From the NCBI GenBank assembly GCA_964057225.1, contig OZ059898.1:18763267-18827266 (forward strand): a stretch of 64,000 bases of DNA. The letters are read 5' to 3'. The position numbers and the translations under genes are program-made. The stretch is from Auanema rhodensis. Lineage: Eukaryota; Nematoda; Chromadorea; Rhabditida; Rhabditidae. Positions 61,748-64,000 of this stretch are shown one piece after another (the stretch's first letter is position 1; every line of letters starts with the position of its first letter). The notes under the pieces were generated by a model that ran no database searches, was not told the origin of the DNA, and saw only the letters and a list, made by a program, of their open reading frames with translations.

Positions 61748-64000
61748 ATGCGGTTTTCAAAATTAGATTCCCCATGTCCATATTAGTCTAAAAACATATT
61801 TTTATTGATATTGGTGCATGGTAACCATGACTTTGAAATTTACGTGAACTTTAATTTATGCTAATTAAGTGTACACATGATGTGCACTTGGTATGTAACT
61901 CGCTTCACGTGAAAGATAAAGTGATGCGGTTTTCAAAATTAGATTCCGCATGTCCATATTAGTCTAAAAACAAATTTTTATTGATATTGGTGCATGGTAA
62001 CCATGACTTTGAAATTTACGTGAACTTTAATTTATGCTAATTAAGTGTACACATGATGTGCACTTGGTATGTAACTCGCTTCACGAGAAAGATAAAAAGA
62101 TGCGGTTTTCAAATTTCGATTTCGCGTGTCCATATTAGTCTAAAAACAAATTTTTATTGATATTGGTGCATGGTAACCATGACTTTGAAATTTACGTGAA
62201 CTTTAATTTATGCTAATTAAGTGTACACGTGATGTGCACTTGGTATGTAACTCGCTTCACGTGAAAGATAAAGAGATGCGGTTTTCAAAATTAGATTCCC
62301 CATGTCCATATTAGTCTAAAAACATATTTTTATTGATATTGGTGCATGGTAACCATGACTTTAAAATTTACGTGTACTTTAATTTATGCTAATTAAGTGT
62401 ACACATGATGTGCACTTGGTATGTAACTCGCTTCACGAGAAAGATAAAAAGATGTGGTTTTCAAATTTCGATTTCGCGTGTCCATATTAGTCTAAAAACA
62501 TATTTTTATTGATATTGGTGCATGGTAACCATGACTTTAAAATTTACGTGTACTTTAATTTATGCTAATTAAGTGTACACATGATGTGCACTTGGTATGT
62601 AACTCGCTTCACGTGAAAGATAAAGAGATGCGGTTTTCAAAATTAGATTCCCCATGTCCATATTAGTCTAAAAACAAAATTTTATTGATATTGGTGCATG
62701 GCAACCATGACTTTAAAATTTACGTGTACTTTAATTTATGCTAATTAAGTGTACACATGATGTGCACTTGGTATGTAACTCGCTTCACGTGAAAGATAAA
62801 GTGATGCGGTTTTCAAAATTAGATTCCCCATGTCCATATTAGTCTAAAAACAAATTCTTATTGATATTGGTGCATGGTAACCATGACTTTGAAATTTACG
62901 TGAACTTTAATTTATGCTAATTAAGTGTACACATGATGTGCACTTGGTATGTAACTCGCTTCACGAGAAAGATAAAAAGATGTGGTTTTCAAATTTCGAT
63001 TTCGCGTGTCCATATTAGTCTAAAAACAAATTTTTATTGATATTGGTGCATGGTAACCATGACTTTGAAATTTACGTGAACTTTAATTTATGCTAATTAA
63101 GTGTACACGTGATGTGCACTTGGTATGTAACTCGCTTCACGTGAAAGATAAAGAGATGCGGTTTTCAAAATTAGATTCCCCATGTCCATATTAGTCTAAA
63201 AACATATTTTTATTGATATTGGTGCATGGTAACCATGACTTTGAAATTTACGTGAACTTTAATTTATGCTAATTAAGTGTACACATGATGTGCACTTGGT
63301 ATGTAACTCGCTTCACGTGAAAGATAAAGTGATGCGGTTTTCAAAATTAGATTCCGCATGTCCATATTAGTCTAAAAACAAATTTTTATTGATATTGGTG
63401 CATGGTAACCATGACTTTGAAATTTACGTGAACTTTAATTTATGCTAATTAAGTGTACACATGATGTGCACTTGGTATGTAACTCGCTTCACGAGAAAGA
63501 TAAAAAGATGCGGTTTTCAAATTTCGATTTCGCGTGTCCATATTAGTCTAAAAACAAATTTTTATTGATATTGGTGCATGGTAACCATGACTTTGAAATT
63601 TACGTGAACTTTAATTTATGCTAATTAAGTGTACACGTGATGTGCACTTGGTATGTAACTCGCTTCACGTGAAAGATAAAGAGATGCGGTTTTCAAAATT
63701 AGATTCCCCATGTCCATATTAGTCTAAAAACATATTTTTATTGATATTGGTGCATGGTAACCATGACTTTAAAATTTACGTGTACTTTAATTTATGCTAA
63801 TTAAGTGTACACATGATGTGCACTTGGTATGTAACTCGCTTCACGAGAAAGATAAAAAGATGTGGTTTTCAAATTTCGATTTCGCGTGTCCATATTAGTC
63901 TAAAAACATATTTTTATTGATATTGGTGCATGGTAACCATGACTTTAAAATTTACGTGTACTTTAATTTATGCTAATTAAGTGTACACATGATGTGCACT
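60391..64000 (+). repeat. 8-monomer (1,408-bp) higher-order repeat reaching the right edge
   Basis: 'gatgtgg' occurs at 61,043, 62,451 and 63,859 and, in a second position of the unit, at 61,571 and 62,979; all intervals are 1,408 bp. Units are about 60,391-61,798, 61,799-63,206 and 63,207-64,000 (cut by the window). An earlier copy lies within 57,222-58,618, in copy 1 of the 3,169-bp duplication. One change ('aaagagaaag' near 60,507) is absent from later units. Confidence 0.87.
63889..64000 (+). repeat. Partial last monomer
   Basis: The final monomer is cut at base 112, inside the 23-bp near-palindrome ('gatgtgcact'). The array has no visible end on either side of the window, so its true size is larger than 64 kb. 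Confidence 0.95.

Larger units (their letters stand above)
1..64000 (+). repeat. 176-bp satellite array, 363 full monomers plus a partial one
   Basis: The entire window is one head-to-tail tandem array with a 176-bp period. The phrase 'tccatattagtctaaaaac' or a one-base variant recurs every 176 bp in the same orientation throughout, and I saw no inverted segment, gap or unique insert. The first monomer starts at 1 and the last at 63,889, exactly 363 periods later. Monomers differ from one another at only a few percent of sites. No coding gene is supported: 176 is not a multiple of three, so an open frame would have to pass through all three phases of the monomer, and stop codons occur on both strands in each repeat. 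A+T content is about 68%. Near-nucleosomal period, homogeneity and higher-order repeats are typical of eukaryotic centromeric satellites; the centromere role is inferred. The family is not one I recognise. Confidence 0.97.

Noticed and set aside
1-64000. CRISPR-like array of repeats
   Set aside because: The whole 176-bp unit repeats with no unique spacers, no short 24-40 bp direct repeat, and no cas genes.
1-64000. Protein-coding repeats or a long repetitive ORF
   Set aside because: The unit length is not divisible by three and stop codons occur in each monomer on both strands, so frames close quickly; any short open stretch simply recurs with the repeat.
1-64000. Telomeric repeats, 5S or other rDNA units
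   Set aside because: No TTAGGG or TTTAGGG runs, no 5S internal promoter elements and no rRNA-like sequence; the unit is too short and A+T rich.

Overview
The whole window is one uninterrupted satellite DNA array. A monomer of exactly 176 bp repeats head to tail, always in the same orientation, from the first base to the last: 363 complete monomers plus a 112-bp partial one at the right edge. I see no gene, RNA gene, transposon, CRISPR array or unique sequence. The monomer is about 68% A+T (57 A, 63 T, 31 G and 25 C in monomer 1). Length near one nucleosome plus linker, A+T richness, strong homogenisation and multi-monomer higher-order repeats (HORs) fit a eukaryotic centromeric or pericentromeric satellite, probably plant or animal. 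I do not recognise the family, so species and chromosome are unassigned; it is not primate alpha satellite or the Arabidopsis 178-bp family as I know them.

Monomer register (base 1 is the first t of 'tccatattag'). Monomers 1-47 start at 1+176(k-1). A 1-bp deletion in monomer 48 (8273-8447) and another in monomer 54 (9328-9502) shift the register by -1 and -2. A 1-bp insertion in monomer 316 (55439-55615) and another in monomer 334 (58608-58784) restore it. I found no other indels; remaining variation is substitution at a few dozen recurrent sites.

Layout. 1-880: mixed monomers. 881-4,316: 6-monomer (1,056-bp) HOR. 4,317-11,790: mixed, with dimers and offsets of 1,584 and 1,055 bp. 11,790-18,533: 13/14-monomer HOR, three copies. 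17,750-19,841: 7-monomer repeat. 20,060-25,865: 6-monomer HOR interrupted by a 3-monomer interpolation. 25,866-27,180: mosaic. 27,180-32,140: 14-monomer (2,464-bp) tandem duplication. 32,140-38,014: mosaic at offsets 2,640 and 3,168. 38,015-40,654: 4-monomer (704-bp) HOR with one unit missing a monomer. 40,123-54,906: a 42-monomer (7,392-bp) tandem duplication whose copies agree at every marker compared. 55,410-61,747: an 18-monomer (3,169-bp) tandem duplication carrying the inserted base. About 60,391-64,000: 8-monomer (1,408-bp) HOR running off the window.

Two variant families alternate at large scale. An outer family (a T at monomer base 22, among other markers) occupies about 1-10 kb and most of 43.3-47.5 and 50.7-64 kb. 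An inner family (A at base 31, T at base 87, 'tcaac' at base 63) occupies about 12-43 kb and reappears at 47.5-50.4 kb because the 7.4-kb duplication copied their junction. Inside each monomer the notable signals are a perfect 13-bp inverted repeat, a 23-bp near-palindrome, a 10-bp CACGTG-centred palindrome, and up to three ACGTG cores spaced 33 and 32 bp. Any function for these is inference.
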